DNA from: Reticulitermes speratus
Taxonomy: Eukaryota; Arthropoda; Insecta; Blattodea; Rhinotermitidae
Direction of reading: 5' to 3'
NCBI GenBank assembly: GCA_021186555.1
Contig: JAJKFL010000005.1
Coordinates: forward strand, 21,082,635-21,146,634
Length of the DNA: 64,000 nt
Position numbers and translations under genes: made by a program. Positions 20,940 to 31,387 of the stretch are shown piece after piece (position 1 is the first letter of the stretch; each line of letters begins with the position of its first letter). The notes below the pieces were generated by a model. It did no database searches and had not been told where the DNA came from. It saw only the letters and a program-made list of their open reading frames with translations.

Positions 20940-21782
20940 CTTTACTTTACCATTAGCACAGTATATGAGACGATCCTATTAAAGAACTGATAACGAGTTC
21001 TCGAGCCAATAAACGCGTTCCACGAACCGCCCATTTGTACGACATATCTGCTCTGTACCACGGGGTTAGTTGAAAATGTAATTAAGTGTTATAGATGAGC
21101 AGGTTTCATATTTCCTTCATTACGCGTGGAGGGAAATTTGTAATTTAGTAGCCTAATTGAGTACGGCTTTATGAGAAATATGGGGCCGTATGGTAAATGC
21201 TGCCTTAAGGTGTAGTTCACAATTTCTCCTCAGGAGCGTGACATTGCTTTCTCAGTCCCCTAATTAGGCTCGCTGACTAATAGAACATTTTTGTCTCCTT
21301 CGGCTTGACTCTACAGCCCAACTCAGTTCTCGGTCTCGTCTGTTGCAGACGTTTTATAAATACGATTAAAACAGCAGACTTTTTGGTTGTTGTTTTGTAT
21401 GTGTTTGAACCTTGGTCTTTTACATTAAGCGAGGATCATAGAACTAGAGTGACGATTACTGAAGCCTGTGGTGTGATGCCGTATATTCTGGTAGATATGT
21501 ACTGACTTTTCGGAGGAACATGCTGCCTCTTTGATCAATGTACGTTATAGATAAAGCAGGTTCCTTTGAAGCATCGACCCATATATGCCGGATTATACGT
21601 CGTCACATCACAGAAGACAGTAAGCTTCACGGTTACCGCAATGAGAACTAAATTGTCACGTATGTTGAGGACCTCAGAACAGGTTACACAGCTCAATGTT
21701 TTGACGTAAGAGAGAATGGGGACTATAATGATGGAGAAATGTGCAGTATGAGCTGCATAATATGCAGTCTTCCCTCTATATT
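20940..21782. other. No recognisable feature
   Basis: Unique-looking sequence; the open frame 21305-21505 shows no domain. Confidence 0.5.
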
Positions 21783-22115
21783 ATTAGGACGATTGACGCA
21801 AGGAAGGTGATACTCTTCGGCGTGTATATAGCATGGAAGAGAAGAAACATGCGTGCAGTTGTAGTCGGAAAATCTGGAGGGAAGAAACGACTTTGAATAC
21901 CCAGATAAAGATGGGAGGATAATATTAAAATGGGCCTTGGGGAAATAGGGTGGGAGAGTGTAGACAAGATTGATTCGGCTCGGGATACAAACCAGTGGCG
22001 GGCTCTTGTGAACACGATAATGAACAGCTGGTTCCCTGAAAGGCGAGGAATATGTGGCTAATTAATCTATTGTTAGCTTCTCAAAAAGGAGTCTGATCCA
22101 CAGAATTAGGTAGGT
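21783..22115 (+). mobile_element. LINE family 2, short 3' fragment
   Basis: Degenerate copy of the last ~330 bases of the element at 11075-11848. Shared blocks are GATGGGAGGATAATATTAAAATGGG, CAGTGGCGGGCTCTTGTGAA and the 3' untranslated GCGAGGAATATGTGGCTA region. Several frameshifts; no open coding frame. Confidence 0.75.
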
Positions 22116-22385
22116 GGAATTCCTTGGATTCTTGATCCTATGGGCATCTGACATTTTTAAAAATGTGGACAAACTTCATAACTAGATCAAGATTCTTCCT
22201 TCGCTGTTAGTTTGTAAGCTGTACAAGTTCGATGGTTGGATGATGACAAATTGGAGAGAATTTGAAAGGAAGTGGCCGTAATGTCATCGCAGACTTGTCT
22301 GGCATTTACCTGGAGGAAGTGAGCAAACCCACGAAAAGTGCAGTTAGGATAGTCGGTGTATCGGCCGTTATTGGAACACGGCATC
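22116..22385. other. No recognisable feature
   Basis: Spacer between two LINE fragments of different families in opposite orientation. Confidence 0.45.
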
Positions 22386-22399
22386 TTCAGGACATTCAT

Positions 22400-23167
22400 T
22401 CATTCTGTAGTCTGTCTTACGACAGGTCCGTAGCCTCTTCCAAAGCGAGTTCTCCACAGGGTGCGATCTATTGCTTCCTCTTTCAATTTCCAGTATCTTT
22501 TCTTTTCCTTAAGGTCATCCAGTAGCTGCTTACGTCTTCTCCCTCGTCGTCCCGTCATTTCTATCCTTCCTTCTAACTTTCCTTCAATCACGTGTTTCAG
22601 AAGGCAGTTTCTACGCAAGATGTGACCAATCCAGTTAGCCTTTCTTCTTTTTATTGTATGTAGGATGTTCCTCTCCTCCTTGACTCTGTGTAATACTTCT
22701 TCATTTCTCACACGATCGGTCCAACTGATCTTCTCCATTCTTCTCCAGCACCACATTTCAAAACTTTCCAGATACTTCTGATCTACTTTCCGAAGTGTCC
22801 ACGTTTCAGCACCATACAAAGCTATGCTCCAAATGTAGCACTTTACTAGTTTCTTCCTTAAATTTAAGTCCAGTTTGCTGGTGAAAATATTCTTCTTCTT
22901 GTTGAATGCTGCTTTTGCCATGGCAATTCTGGATTTAATTTCACGTGTACACCTTGCATCACTTGTTATGACGGTACCCAAATAATTGAAATATTCCACA
23001 TTCTCCACTTGTTTTTGATCTATCATAATTTTCATTGGGGATGGTTGCCTTGAGATTTTCATTACTTTAGTTTTTCCAACATTCATTTCCATTCCATAGC
23101 GTCTTCCAATTTCAAGTAGTCTATCAATCATGCCCTGTAGCACCTTTTCTTCCCTAGCCAGTAGCAC
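22400..23167 (-). pseudogene. LINE family 1: end of RT plus C-terminal domain
   Basis: A 255-codon frame. It opens just after the frameshift with the tail of the catalytic region (L-L-A-R-E-E-K-V), then R-R-Y-G-M-E-M-N-V-G-K-T-K, the usual block after the YxDD motif, and F-N-Y-L-G-T-V-I-T. The C-terminal domain follows with Y-G-A-E-T-W-T-L-R-K, W-C-W-R-R-M-E-K-I-S-W-T-D-R and W-I-G-H-I-L-R-R. It lies one frame away from the upstream RT frame (23128-24366), with which it overlaps by 40 bases; originally the two were one polypeptide. Confidence 0.88.
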
Positions 23168-24366
23168 AAGGTCATTGCATATTTCACAGTGCGAATTTCT
23201 TGTCCTCCTATTTTGAAGTCTCCAAACCCTTCAAGAGCTTCCTTGGTAAGGTACTCGCTGTATAAGTTGAACAGAATCGGTGACAAGGAGCAACCTTGTC
23301 TAACTCCTCTTCCAATCTTCACACTTCTCGTCTCCCCTTGGTCCAGTCGTATTTTGACCCTCTGCTCCATGTACAATTTGCTGATCAATCTTCTTTCGCG
23401 CCAGTCTATCCCAATTCCTTTTAGGATTTGCATTAATTTGGTCCAGTTGACACGGTCAAATGCCTTCTGCCAGTCTATGAAGCAAGCACACAATTCCTCA
23501 TCTATGACCAAGGTTCGTTCTGATATTATTCTCAGCATCCCAATTGCATCCCTAGTTCCTTTTCCTCTTCTAAATCCAAACTGATCTTCTCCAAGTGCAT
23601 CTTCAATTTTCCTCTCAATCCTTCTTCTAAGTATCCTCGCTACTATCTTTGCTGCATGAGCGATGATGCTGATTGTGCGATGGTCGCTGCATTTTGTAGC
23701 TTTGGGCTTCTTCTTTAAGGCAATCATTGTAACTTCAATAAAATCTCTGGGCCATTCTCCAGTTACATACATGCTGTTGATCATCTGTGTCATTAGCCTT
23801 AGACCACCTTCTCCCAACAATTTGAGTACATCCCCAGGTACATCATCATCTCCTGTAGCCTTTTTATCCCTCATCTCCTTAATAGCTTTTTCCACTTCAC
23901 TTTGCAAAATATAAGGGCCTTTCTCATCTTCATACACTTCATCTTCAGGTTCGACTTCTAGGTGTTCTGGTCGATTAGCTCGATCGTAGAGCTCTGTGAT
24001 ATACTTCTCCCAAATTTGCAGTACTCGTCTCTGATTTATTATTATATTGCCTTGAGAGTCTTCGATGCCAATGTTTTGAATCCCATGGTTTTCTTTCCAA
24101 CCTAGTTCCTTTGCCTTCATGTACATTAAATCATAACGTCCTGTTCTTTGAAATTCTATGATCTCGTCGCATATGCTCTCCAGATATTCCTTCTTGGCAT
24201 TGTCCGTGGCTCTTTTCAATTCATTCCTCAGTCTTCTGTAGTTCTTCCTTCCTTCTTCATTGTTGACATTCTTCCATTTCCTTCGTTCATCCATTTTACT
24301 GATTATCTCCTGTGTAATCCATGGCTTTCTTGCTCTCCTCTCGACTTTTCCAACTAAATCACTCAT
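23128..24366 (-). pseudogene. LINE family 1 reverse transcriptase
   Basis: A 412-codon frame. RT motifs in order: A-L-K-K-K-P-K-A-T-K-C-S-D-H-R-T-I-S (motif 1), E-D-Q-F-G-F-R-R-G-K-G-T-R-D-A-I (2), C-F-I-D-W-Q-K-A-F-D-R-V (A, with the catalytic D pair), G-R-G-V-R-Q-G-C-S-L-S-P-I-L-F-N (B), then V-K-Y-A where the catalytic Y-A-D-D should follow. A one-base deletion near 23175 shifts the frame exactly there, and the last ~14 residues are out of frame. Reverse transcription by this copy is therefore impossible. The first methionine is internal; the true frame continued from the endonuclease upstream. Confidence 0.92.
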
Positions 24367-24468
24367 AGTATCTTACACACATTTCTTGATATTGTTCCAC
24401 TGCACTTCCACATTCCCACTTTCACATTTGATTGCACCAAGTTTTTCATCTAGACTATCGTGTACTTC

Positions 24469-25053
24469 CTATCGTTGAGCATATAGCTTCTCCAAATCCC
24501 ATCTTGGTTTCTTCTTGTGGAACCTCATGATCTTCTTCAATCTGGTGCAGATCGTTGCAACCAGTAAGTTGTGGTCAGAGTCAATATCTGCTCCAGGCAG
24601 TGTCTGCACATCCTTCACACTGTTCCTGAATCGCTGTTTCACTAGTACGTAGTCCAATTGATATCGACACCTATCCCCTGGTGATTTCCACGTGTACAAT
24701 CTTCTTTTAGGTTTCTTGAACCATGTGTTTGTTACAACAAGTCCATTTCTTTCACAGAAGTCAATAAGCATTTGACCTCTCTGATTCCTCCTTCCCAATC
24801 CATATGGTCCAACAGTGTTGTGATGTGCTTTATCTCCAACCACACTGTTCCAATCTCCCTTTATAATCGTGTTTGTCGCGCCCTTTCCATCCTCTTCAAG
24901 AATTTCTTCAATTACATCATACAACTCTTCCTTCAGGACATACGTCACGAAATTTACCGCTACACCATTGTCGTCGGTTGAGCGACATTCGAATCCGCGA
25001 TTTTGTTCAGACGGACAAAGCCTTGAGGTACAAGGATTTTCGCAGTCATACAA
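24469..25053 (-). pseudogene. LINE family 1 AP-type endonuclease, C-terminal part
   Basis: From about residue 30 the frame matches the second half of APE-like LINE endonucleases: G-D-W-N-S-V-V-G-D, G-L-G-R-R-N-Q-R-G, L-V-V-T-N-T-W-F, Y-T-W-K-S-P-G-D, Y-Q-L-D-Y-V-L-V and finally D-S-D-H-N-L-L-V, which carries the catalytic D-H pair. The first ~30 residues are flanking sequence. It is in the same frame as the RT; a TAG at 24469-24471 and a TAA near 24375 separate the two, so the ancestral single ORF was broken by nonsense changes. The N-terminal catalytic residues are missing through 5' truncation. Confidence 0.88.
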
Positions 25054-25346
25054 ATAAAGTGACGGTATTTTGTGAATTTACATAAAATTGGAGACAAAAT
25101 CAAAATTTTTGTAACATATTCGTATAAAATCGTCTTTGAAGGCGAATTGCTTGTGAATTGAAGGAGGAAATTTGCACATAATATTATAATGGGTCTCAGA
25201 TAATAATCTATAGGGGTGTGAACAGTCAACTATATTTAGCGAAATATTCTGAGAATTGTACGAAGCCCATAATTACACTCTGTGAACAAAATGCGGAGCT
25301 TTGGATGTCAACACAACTGGTTCTGAGACCAGTAATAACCACTGTG
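24961..25346. other. No recognisable feature
   Basis: Spacer between the LINE 5' boundary and the next hAT element; AT-rich. Confidence 0.45.
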
Positions 25347-25354
25347 CTTTAAAG

Positions 25355-25663
25355 CAGTGTTTCGCAATATTTCTCGTACCACGGACTCCCTTACAAAGTC
25401 TAACAATTTTGCGGACCCCTCCCCGAAATTATCTCAACTTGCGGACCACTTAGGCTCAACTCGCAGTAACATTTAAATTTTGAATATTTACAAATATGAA
25501 ATACACTAAAACTGTAAAAGTCTTTATTGTAACTGTAAAAATTTATCACAAAAACAACAATTGACTATAATCCCAAGATTAGGAAACCCCCATAGGAAAG
25601 AAAAAAATTGTTCTGCTGAGCTGAATCTATTCAAAGTGCGGACCCCCCGGTTGAAGAGCACTG
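25355..25663. mobile_element. Non-autonomous hAT element with perfect 8-bp duplication
   Basis: A 309-bp element starting CAGTGTTTCGCAATATTTC and ending in the complement of CAGTGCTCTTCAACCGGGG. The exact octamer CTTTAAAG flanks it at 25347-25354 and 25664-25671. Interior carries GCGGACCCC-type blocks near both ends and an AT-rich core; no transposase. The terminus is of the widespread hAT type and resembles the element at 3088-3386. Confidence 0.88.
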
Positions 25664-25671
25664 CTTTAAAG

Positions 25672-26499
25672 GGGTAAGTTATTCTGTAGACGTCGCAGAG
25701 TAATTTTTCACTCCATTACCCGTGAAAGGAACGGCTCATTGATGTCAACTATGGCCTACATCACTCAGGGAACAGTATCAGCTATTCCGGGCAACACAGA
25801 AATCAGGCAGACACAATTTAGAAATCTTCCCACAGATTTCTGTCTTCAAAAGTCCAAGATGGTAGCAAAGCGTTAACATTGTTCCATATGCATCGGGAAA
25901 TTAGATAAGGTATGGGAATATTTTTGAAACAATCGTTTTATATACTGCCTGGTGTCTTAACCCCTGCATATAAATAATGAGTCACTGTGAAACAGGCAAC
26001 AGTTTTTTCCTTCCGCGTGCTTTTCAATTCAATTCAGATGCAGTAACTGTATGCTATTTAACAAGAACAAATGACGAATTGCTCGTAGACACGTGTTTAT
26101 AGTACTTACTAGTTTTATCCTTCCATACAGAATTTATAGTAGGCTATGTGTAAAGTGCGGACGTACTCCGAATGTGATTTCGAACTTGATCCCAGTGTTC
26201 GACGGGATCAAGACTTCACACAATTTCGGCCATAATGGGGGTCATTCTAAGGGCTGGGCGACTGTGACTGCCGCCCGGGAGGGGGGGGGGGCTGCTCTTC
26301 AACATTCCCATGCATGATACATTCGTGTACAACGTCACTTAAGCGCAAGTAGTAAAATGTTAATAAAGGAACAAAAGTGCAACAGATATAAAACACGATT
26401 GAAGATGCGGGTGTTTTGTATTTTTAAAGTACATTAACCTTGTTATAGTACCGTAACAAAAATTAGAATAGATTTGAGTTGCTCGCAGTGGTATTGATC
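25672..26499. other. No recognisable gene
   Basis: Contains a run of 11 G at 26281-26291. The open frame at 26093-26317 shows no domain. Confidence 0.45.
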
Positions 26500-26682
26500 A
26501 AGATTCATTTCTTCTGGGATACGACGCCATGTCGACTTGTAAATAGGTATCAGCGTTTTTGAGGAGCTTGCTGTCGCAGTCTTCAGGGTGGTTTCTGAAC
26601 CTGAAGGCAGCAAGCTCTTCCGAAACGCTGATACCTACTTACCAGTCGACATGGCGTCGTATCCCAGAAGACGTGAATCTTC
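26500..26682. mobile_element. Foldback element, 74-bp arms
   Basis: A nearly perfect palindrome: the left arm (26500-26573) contains CTTCTGGGATACGACGCCAT and ends GAGCTTGCTG; the right arm (26608-26682) is its complement with only a few differences. The 34-base loop contains a further CTTCAG/CTGAAG pairing. The transcript would form a hairpin of about 180 nt. The outer motif CTTCTGGGAT(A)YGACG recurs at 36108, 38548, 38809 and 50107. Confidence 0.85.
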
Positions 26683-27371
26683 AAAAATACACTCATTATA
26701 TATATATGTGTATATATGTACGTATATACTGTTCGTCGCCATTCACGTACAGGTCACTGGCTGTGACGTCGTTTCCGCCCGTGCAGATGCAAGGGATGCT
26801 CCGCATTGTCTGCTGCACCCTGTGCCCTGGCGATACGGCGACTGTAGCGATTACGAAACGTGGCATAATTCACTTTAACTTTTGGTGCATGAGTTTCGTC
26901 AGTCCACAGACTAGGCCTACACTGCAAACATGAATAAAGACATGTTACTTTCACCCACAGAGGACATGTTGCAATAGCATCGCCCAAATTCTGCTCGCGT
27001 ACTTTGTGGGATGTGTATTGCTTCTCCTCTCCCCACCTTTCCATCTCGTTTGCCTTTTACTTTACGTGTTAGGTGAGACACGGACGATTTCTACTTATTA
27101 TGATTTCTCAGAAGGCCGACGGTATCGTCTTTGCGGCTTTATGGCACTGAGAATCGGGCAGAGAAAGTTCTTTGATCGTTTAACTAGGTCGGGCATGCCG
27201 ACCCATGAACCATGAAGGAGCTGGTTTAGTACTGTTGCAAGTGGAGATGTGGTCAGTTACAGGTAGATGAAGCATGTCCAGGTGATGTAACACGACGGTC
27301 CGAAGCTTCCCTGAATCGCTGAATAATGTAAAAAATGTTTTAATTTGTTTTAGTAAGGATGTTTCTTTGCT
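26683..27371. other. No gene; short AT/GT microsatellite
   Basis: TA- and GTATATA-type repeat at about 26697-26725. Opposing open frames at 26559-26933 and 26754-27044 show no domains. Confidence 0.45.
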
Positions 27372-27618
27372 TGATTTCAGGCTTCCGCCGCGGTGTAAAT
27401 GAGGTCTTCGCTATTCTGGGATGTTACGTAGGGTTGATTGGTTGTTAGTTACCGACGTTTCGGGACAGCTTATCCGTCCCATTTTCAAGGGTCAAGCAGT
27501 CAAAGGAGCAGTCTTCTTCGACCGCTTAACCCTTGAAGATGGGACTGATAGGCTGTCCCGAAACGTCGATAACTAACTACCAATCAACGCTGCGAAATAT
27601 CCCAGAAAAGCGAAACCC
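27372..27618. mobile_element. Foldback element, ~98-bp arms
   Basis: Left arm 27403-27500 and right arm 27521-27618 are complementary through most of their length, loop about 20 bases. Inside the right arm is CTTGAAGATGGGAC...GTCCCGAAACGTCG, a small stem followed by GAAACGTC. The left outer segment GATTTCAGGCTTCCGCCG is shared with the foldback at 32885-33118, so the two are members of one family with a common edge beyond the hairpin. Confidence 0.85.
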
Positions 27619-27751
27619 TCAGGATATTTATTGTATGCGGGCTTATTATGCAGCGCTATATGAATAAGACAGCCTGAGTAGCTGATGAACTGAGGGATGA
27701 CTGCATGAATGAATGAGTGAATGAATCAATCACTCAACTAATCAATGATTG

Positions 27752-28025
27752 GCAGATGCCCGGGGCGCCAACCTGCAAGGAGCGCTAAGACGTCACTGGA
27801 ATAATGGGGAAATATGGTGCTGGTACACTCAGGTTTTCCACACGCGAAAGAATTTCTCCGAAAATTATCCGGAATTTTGTTACGCGCCCTCAAAAATATT
27901 CGCCAGCCCTGTCCTAGGCCGAAAAGTTAGAAGAATATGGGTTTAAAGGTCATTAAATTATTAGTCTGCCCGGGGTGCCAAATAATTAGCCTGCCCGGGG
28001 CGCCCATGTTTCTTGGGCCGGCCCT
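27752..28025. mobile_element. Possible hAT-like remnant with GCCCGGGGCGCC repeats
   Basis: GCCCGGGG(C/T)GCCA occurs near 27758, 27968 and 27992, and the right edge is the complement of CAGGGCCGGCCC, a hAT-like terminus. A matching left terminus and target duplication were not found. Confidence 0.3.
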
Positions 28026-28644
28026 GTGTTGGATCGTAATTGTGATTACTTCAGTCCTGATGATATTTTGACAATCTATTTCACGAACATTAGATTTAGT
28101 ATCATTGTAATATCCTCCAATTTACATATAAGTACATACTGGAGAGTTTTAAACAGAATTTTGTGTACATTTATTTCTTCTTATCATAAATAAACCTCAT
28201 GATGGTATTAGGCGGAGGAAGATAATAAGTGCTGTACGTGAAGCTAACGTGCAGTCACTGCCGTGTCTACTTTCGCATCGTAAAGGCCAGGATACAAGAC
28301 AGTTTCACCAGCTTTAGCAGGCCTTGCTGAATCATGATGACGATGACAACCCGGAATGATACTAAGCAATTTAGTGAGCTCGTTTTTGCCTCTAAAAGGG
28401 ACTCCAACATAACACGGACTAAGCTTATGTCAAATATTTAATTTATTACCATATTTGTTCTACGCTTTTTTCCTTCGACGAAACGTAGCTCTTACGCTAA
28501 AAGTATGTAACGATTAGCTTCATGAAGAGTATTTGGCAAGGGAAGGCATTAATATGGCCGATATCTAGACGGAATTCCTGTAATACTGTAGGAATAAGGG
28601 ACATACGTCACCCGAAAGAGGAAGGTAGTTTCTTCAGGGAATCG
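28026..28644. other. No recognisable feature
   Basis: Unique-looking sequence. Confidence 0.45.
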
Positions 28645-28870
28645 GACAGCCTTTTGTCCTATACCGTATGGCTTAGGATGAAGCTGCCTGAGCAGGATTC
28701 GATTCCTGACAGAGATAAGTTTTTCTTACGCCCCCCGGACCCAGGACGGTGCTGAGGTTTACCCGGCTTTCTATTGAATGGATACCGGGGAATCTTCCCC
28801 TGGGCGTAGCAGTCGGTGTGAATCTGGCTACTCATCTCCACTTAATGCGTAGCGCTTTACTTTTCCTAAC
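28645..28870 (+). mobile_element. SINE family B copy
   Basis: B box GGATTCGATTCC near 28691 and body landmarks (CCCCCCGGACCCAGG, TTGAATGGATACCGGGG, ACTCATCTCCACTTAATG) of family B. The poorly matched 5' end is diverged. Confidence 0.7.
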
Positions 28871-28894
28871 TGCGGTGTAACTAGGATCGTTTCA

Positions 28895-29260
28895 CTGTTT
28901 ATAAAACACCGACGAAATGCACTTCACTTTATCACTTTTTTATTTCAATAGACTCCTACACTCCTAGACCTCAACGATTTTATACTTGGTGCGTCTATAT
29001 ACGTTTTTCAATAAACTCTGATTTTAAACTGATTTTATAAGTGAATGGCAATTGAACACTAAGATATTGCATAACTATAAGGACAGAAATACCATTGGAT
29101 GTAAATGTATGTAGTTTTGAAACCCCCTGATGATGGTGTTTGCATAAACCGAAACATACGTAGGGTCTATTGAAATAAAAAAGTGATAAAGTGAAGTGCA
29201 TTTCGTCGGTGTTTTATAAACAGTGAATTGTGAAATATGCACGGTGAGACTAATATAAAA
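28895..29260 (+). mobile_element. Penelope- or foldback-like element with 13-bp target duplication
   Basis: A 366-bp insertion between direct repeats TAGGATCGTTTCA (28882-28894 and 29261-29273). The first ~62 bases are repeated in inverted orientation at about 29168-29227, leaving a short 3' extension. An inverted copy of the terminal repeat at the 5' end is a layout known from Penelope-like elements. Inside lies CTGATGATGG...ACCGAAAC (29127-29155), hammerhead-like. No open frame of note remains, so it would be an extreme truncation or a non-autonomous derivative. Confidence 0.65.
29121..29167 (+). ncRNA. Hammerhead-ribozyme-like core, candidate
   Basis: CTGATGA at 29127-29133, a hairpin of about 5 bp (GGT.. 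/ ..ACC), then GAAAC at 29151-29155 and GTA followed by GGG that can pair with the CCC immediately before CTGATGA. This is the connectivity of a minimal type I hammerhead with a very short stem III. One unpaired U lies between the core and stem II. Activity is untested. Confidence 0.35.
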
Positions 29261-29289
29261 TAGGATCGTTTCATTTGTCGCATAAAGTA

Positions 29290-29530
29290 AACCTCTCCCT
29301 GTATACGCCGTGAAGACATATGCGGAAGTAGAGGTTTATCTCGACTCATTCTACCACGGCACGAGATGGACGTGAGTGGTCAGCTCCATACCTCGGCCGC
29401 TTTACTCCCGGTGCAAGGGCCCCCAGAAGCCATTGAATAAGATACTTGGGTGAATAGCAGTGCAGGTCTGGACGCTTTGGGAAGAGAAGAAATCTCTTGC
29501 CCCTGCCAACAATCAGAGAAGGATTTGTCG
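29290..29530 (-). mobile_element. SINE family B copy, degenerate
   Basis: On the minus strand it matches the family B body (CTCACGTCCATCTCG, AGCGGCCGAGGTATGGAGC, ATTCAATGGCTTCTGGGG). The head is not clear. Confidence 0.6.
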
Positions 29531-30732
29531 GTCTCTCAGCCTAGTAGTTATTCAGTTACCGTATGCAGCATTTAATTTGGGGGTTGGGGACAGGGTGTTC
29601 TGAAAAGCTGTATTTTGTAACAGCCAGAAATCTAGCTATGTCATTGTCAATAATGTTAGTCAAAACTTTCATTAGCCTACTTCTCTTCCTACAGACGAAC
29701 AAGTAGGCTTTGAGATCACCATTCTGTCTCGGTATCCTCCCATTTAAACGTTTAAATCACTTGACCGATTTTTACGAAACTTGGTGTGAACATTATACTA
29801 TTAAAGGACATCCCAACATTGTAATTCCTGATTTCTCGTAATTAGTATGACAGTATGACGGACATGGCTACTTCTGAGCCGACAACGATATTAACGCCAC
29901 TTAATTTAGGTCCTTAACCTTTCAAAGTTTTTAACTAGACGTACCATCTGCTGTAATGTTAAGAAACTTTGCATTTTGCCACACAATGTATTTATTCGTT
30001 ACCTACGGTTCTCACATTAAACACCGAACACTTACCTAAAGAACATCAACTGACTGCTTTGTGTATTGGTTACAGACTTTGTCCTTTGTTAGGTACGAGC
30101 CGGATTTTTATATGTAATGCAATAAACTTCAGTTTTCAAAGGTGTAAATGATGTTTTGTCGAAACGTAGTAAAAATATGCAGCCTCTTGAGATAATACTC
30201 TTGTAGAATGTAAAGCAAACGTACGGTGACAGTGCGAACGTTTTGTTTGGCTTTTGGTTTGACGACGATAACAAATAAACCATTTTAGAACCAGATATTT
30301 GATATTTGGTACGGAGTTAGATTGTAAACATACCTGTATATTAAATTTCTACACATTTGTAAACTAATAATTACAAAAAAAAAAAAAGACGAAGATGCGA
30401 TATTTTGAAGTTATATCCTGTCCGAAAAATTTAATGTATACAGAACATTCAAAACCTACTTAAGTGATAAGGTTTTCACGAAAATAAAATAAAATTACAA
30501 TACTAATGCGTAGAACTCAAAATATATGCAGTAATAATAGTTATTATCGAGTTTAGTCCGTCTGCATTTTCTTGGGACTACCTTGCGATTTACCCCGGGC
30601 TGTCACTGTGATACCCCCTCTCCATTAAATGCATGTAGTATTATTTTCAATTTGTTATCTTATTCAACAACTTATACTGAGCTTTGTCTCTGTATCAACC
30701 TGAATCTGTAACAAAAACTTCATATTTTATTC
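29531..30732. other. No recognisable gene
   Basis: Contains a 13-A run at about 30375-30387 and small open frames without domains. Near 29755-29800 a segment beginning ACCGATTTTTACGAAACTTGG resembles units of the tandem array at 52000-52570. Confidence 0.45.
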
Positions 30733-30972
30733 ATAGCGCAACAGCCCCTAGTGGGCCAGGGCTTCCACATTATCAAAGCATCACGATCACATTCAGACAC
30801 ACCACACTCGGTAGGACTTCCCTGGACGAATGATCAGCCCGTCGCAGAGATCTCTACCTGACAACACACAACACTCACAAGAGACAGACAGACATCCATG
30901 CCCCCGGCAGGATTCGAACACGCAATCCCAGCAAGCGGTCGGCCGCAGACCCACGCCTTACACCGCGTGACT
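30733..30972 (-). mobile_element. SINE family A copy
   Basis: Near full length in reverse orientation, from the 3' end GCGCAACAGCCCCTAGTGGG to the tRNA-like head ending in ACCGCGTGA. B box reads GTGTTCGAATCC-like on the minus strand. The inner GACAGACAGAC has one extra GACA unit. Confidence 0.85.
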
Positions 30973-30977
30973 TACCG

Positions 30978-31062
30978 AGTATGGTGTGTCTGAGTGTGAT
31001 CGTAAAACCTCAATAATGAGGCCCTGGCCCACTAGGGGCTGTTGCGCCATGAAAAAAAAATA
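30978..31062 (+). mobile_element. SINE family A, 3' fragment in opposite orientation
   Basis: The last ~85 bases of family A with A-tail (ATGAAAAAAAAA), head-to-head with the preceding copy and separated by only ~6 bases. Together they form an inverted repeat of about 85 bp. Confidence 0.8.
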
Positions 31063-31384
31063 GAGCGCTAATAAACTCCTTTCAGACATTTTTACTACCA
31101 TTTTGTGCCTTTCGATAGTCATAGTATGCAGTAGAAAAGTCGAGTTTGTGTTATGTTGTGAACTCCCTGTCTGTTTAACTAATTTTTTCAGTAGAATAAG
31201 AATTATTTTCTATTCATTTCAGTTTGCTTGTGATTGTTAAGTTTAATATGTTGTTACAGCATAAACTCCCAGTAGCAGGGCTGTACCTATGTGTGCCCTT
31301 TGTTTACTCCCCTTTCTTCGTTTTCTGAGGTTCCACCATGTAAAATAAAGTTAAGTTGTGCCCGTTGAAACCATGACGGCATAT
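31063..31384. other. No recognisable feature
   Basis: Spacer between SINEs. Confidence 0.45.
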
Positions 31385-31387
31385 GGC

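Larger units (their letters stand above)
22386..24960 (-). mobile_element. LINE family 1 (RTE/BovB-like), large 5'-truncated copy
   Basis: About 2.6 kb on the minus strand: the end of an APE-type endonuclease, a nearly complete reverse transcriptase, the C-terminal block and a GAATGAAT-type tail at 22386-22400. Sequence quality as coding DNA is high compared with other copies, so this insertion is relatively young, yet it carries two in-frame stops and a frameshift. The 5' limit is set where endonuclease homology fades, about 24935-24960. No convincing target duplication was found. Confidence 0.88.
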
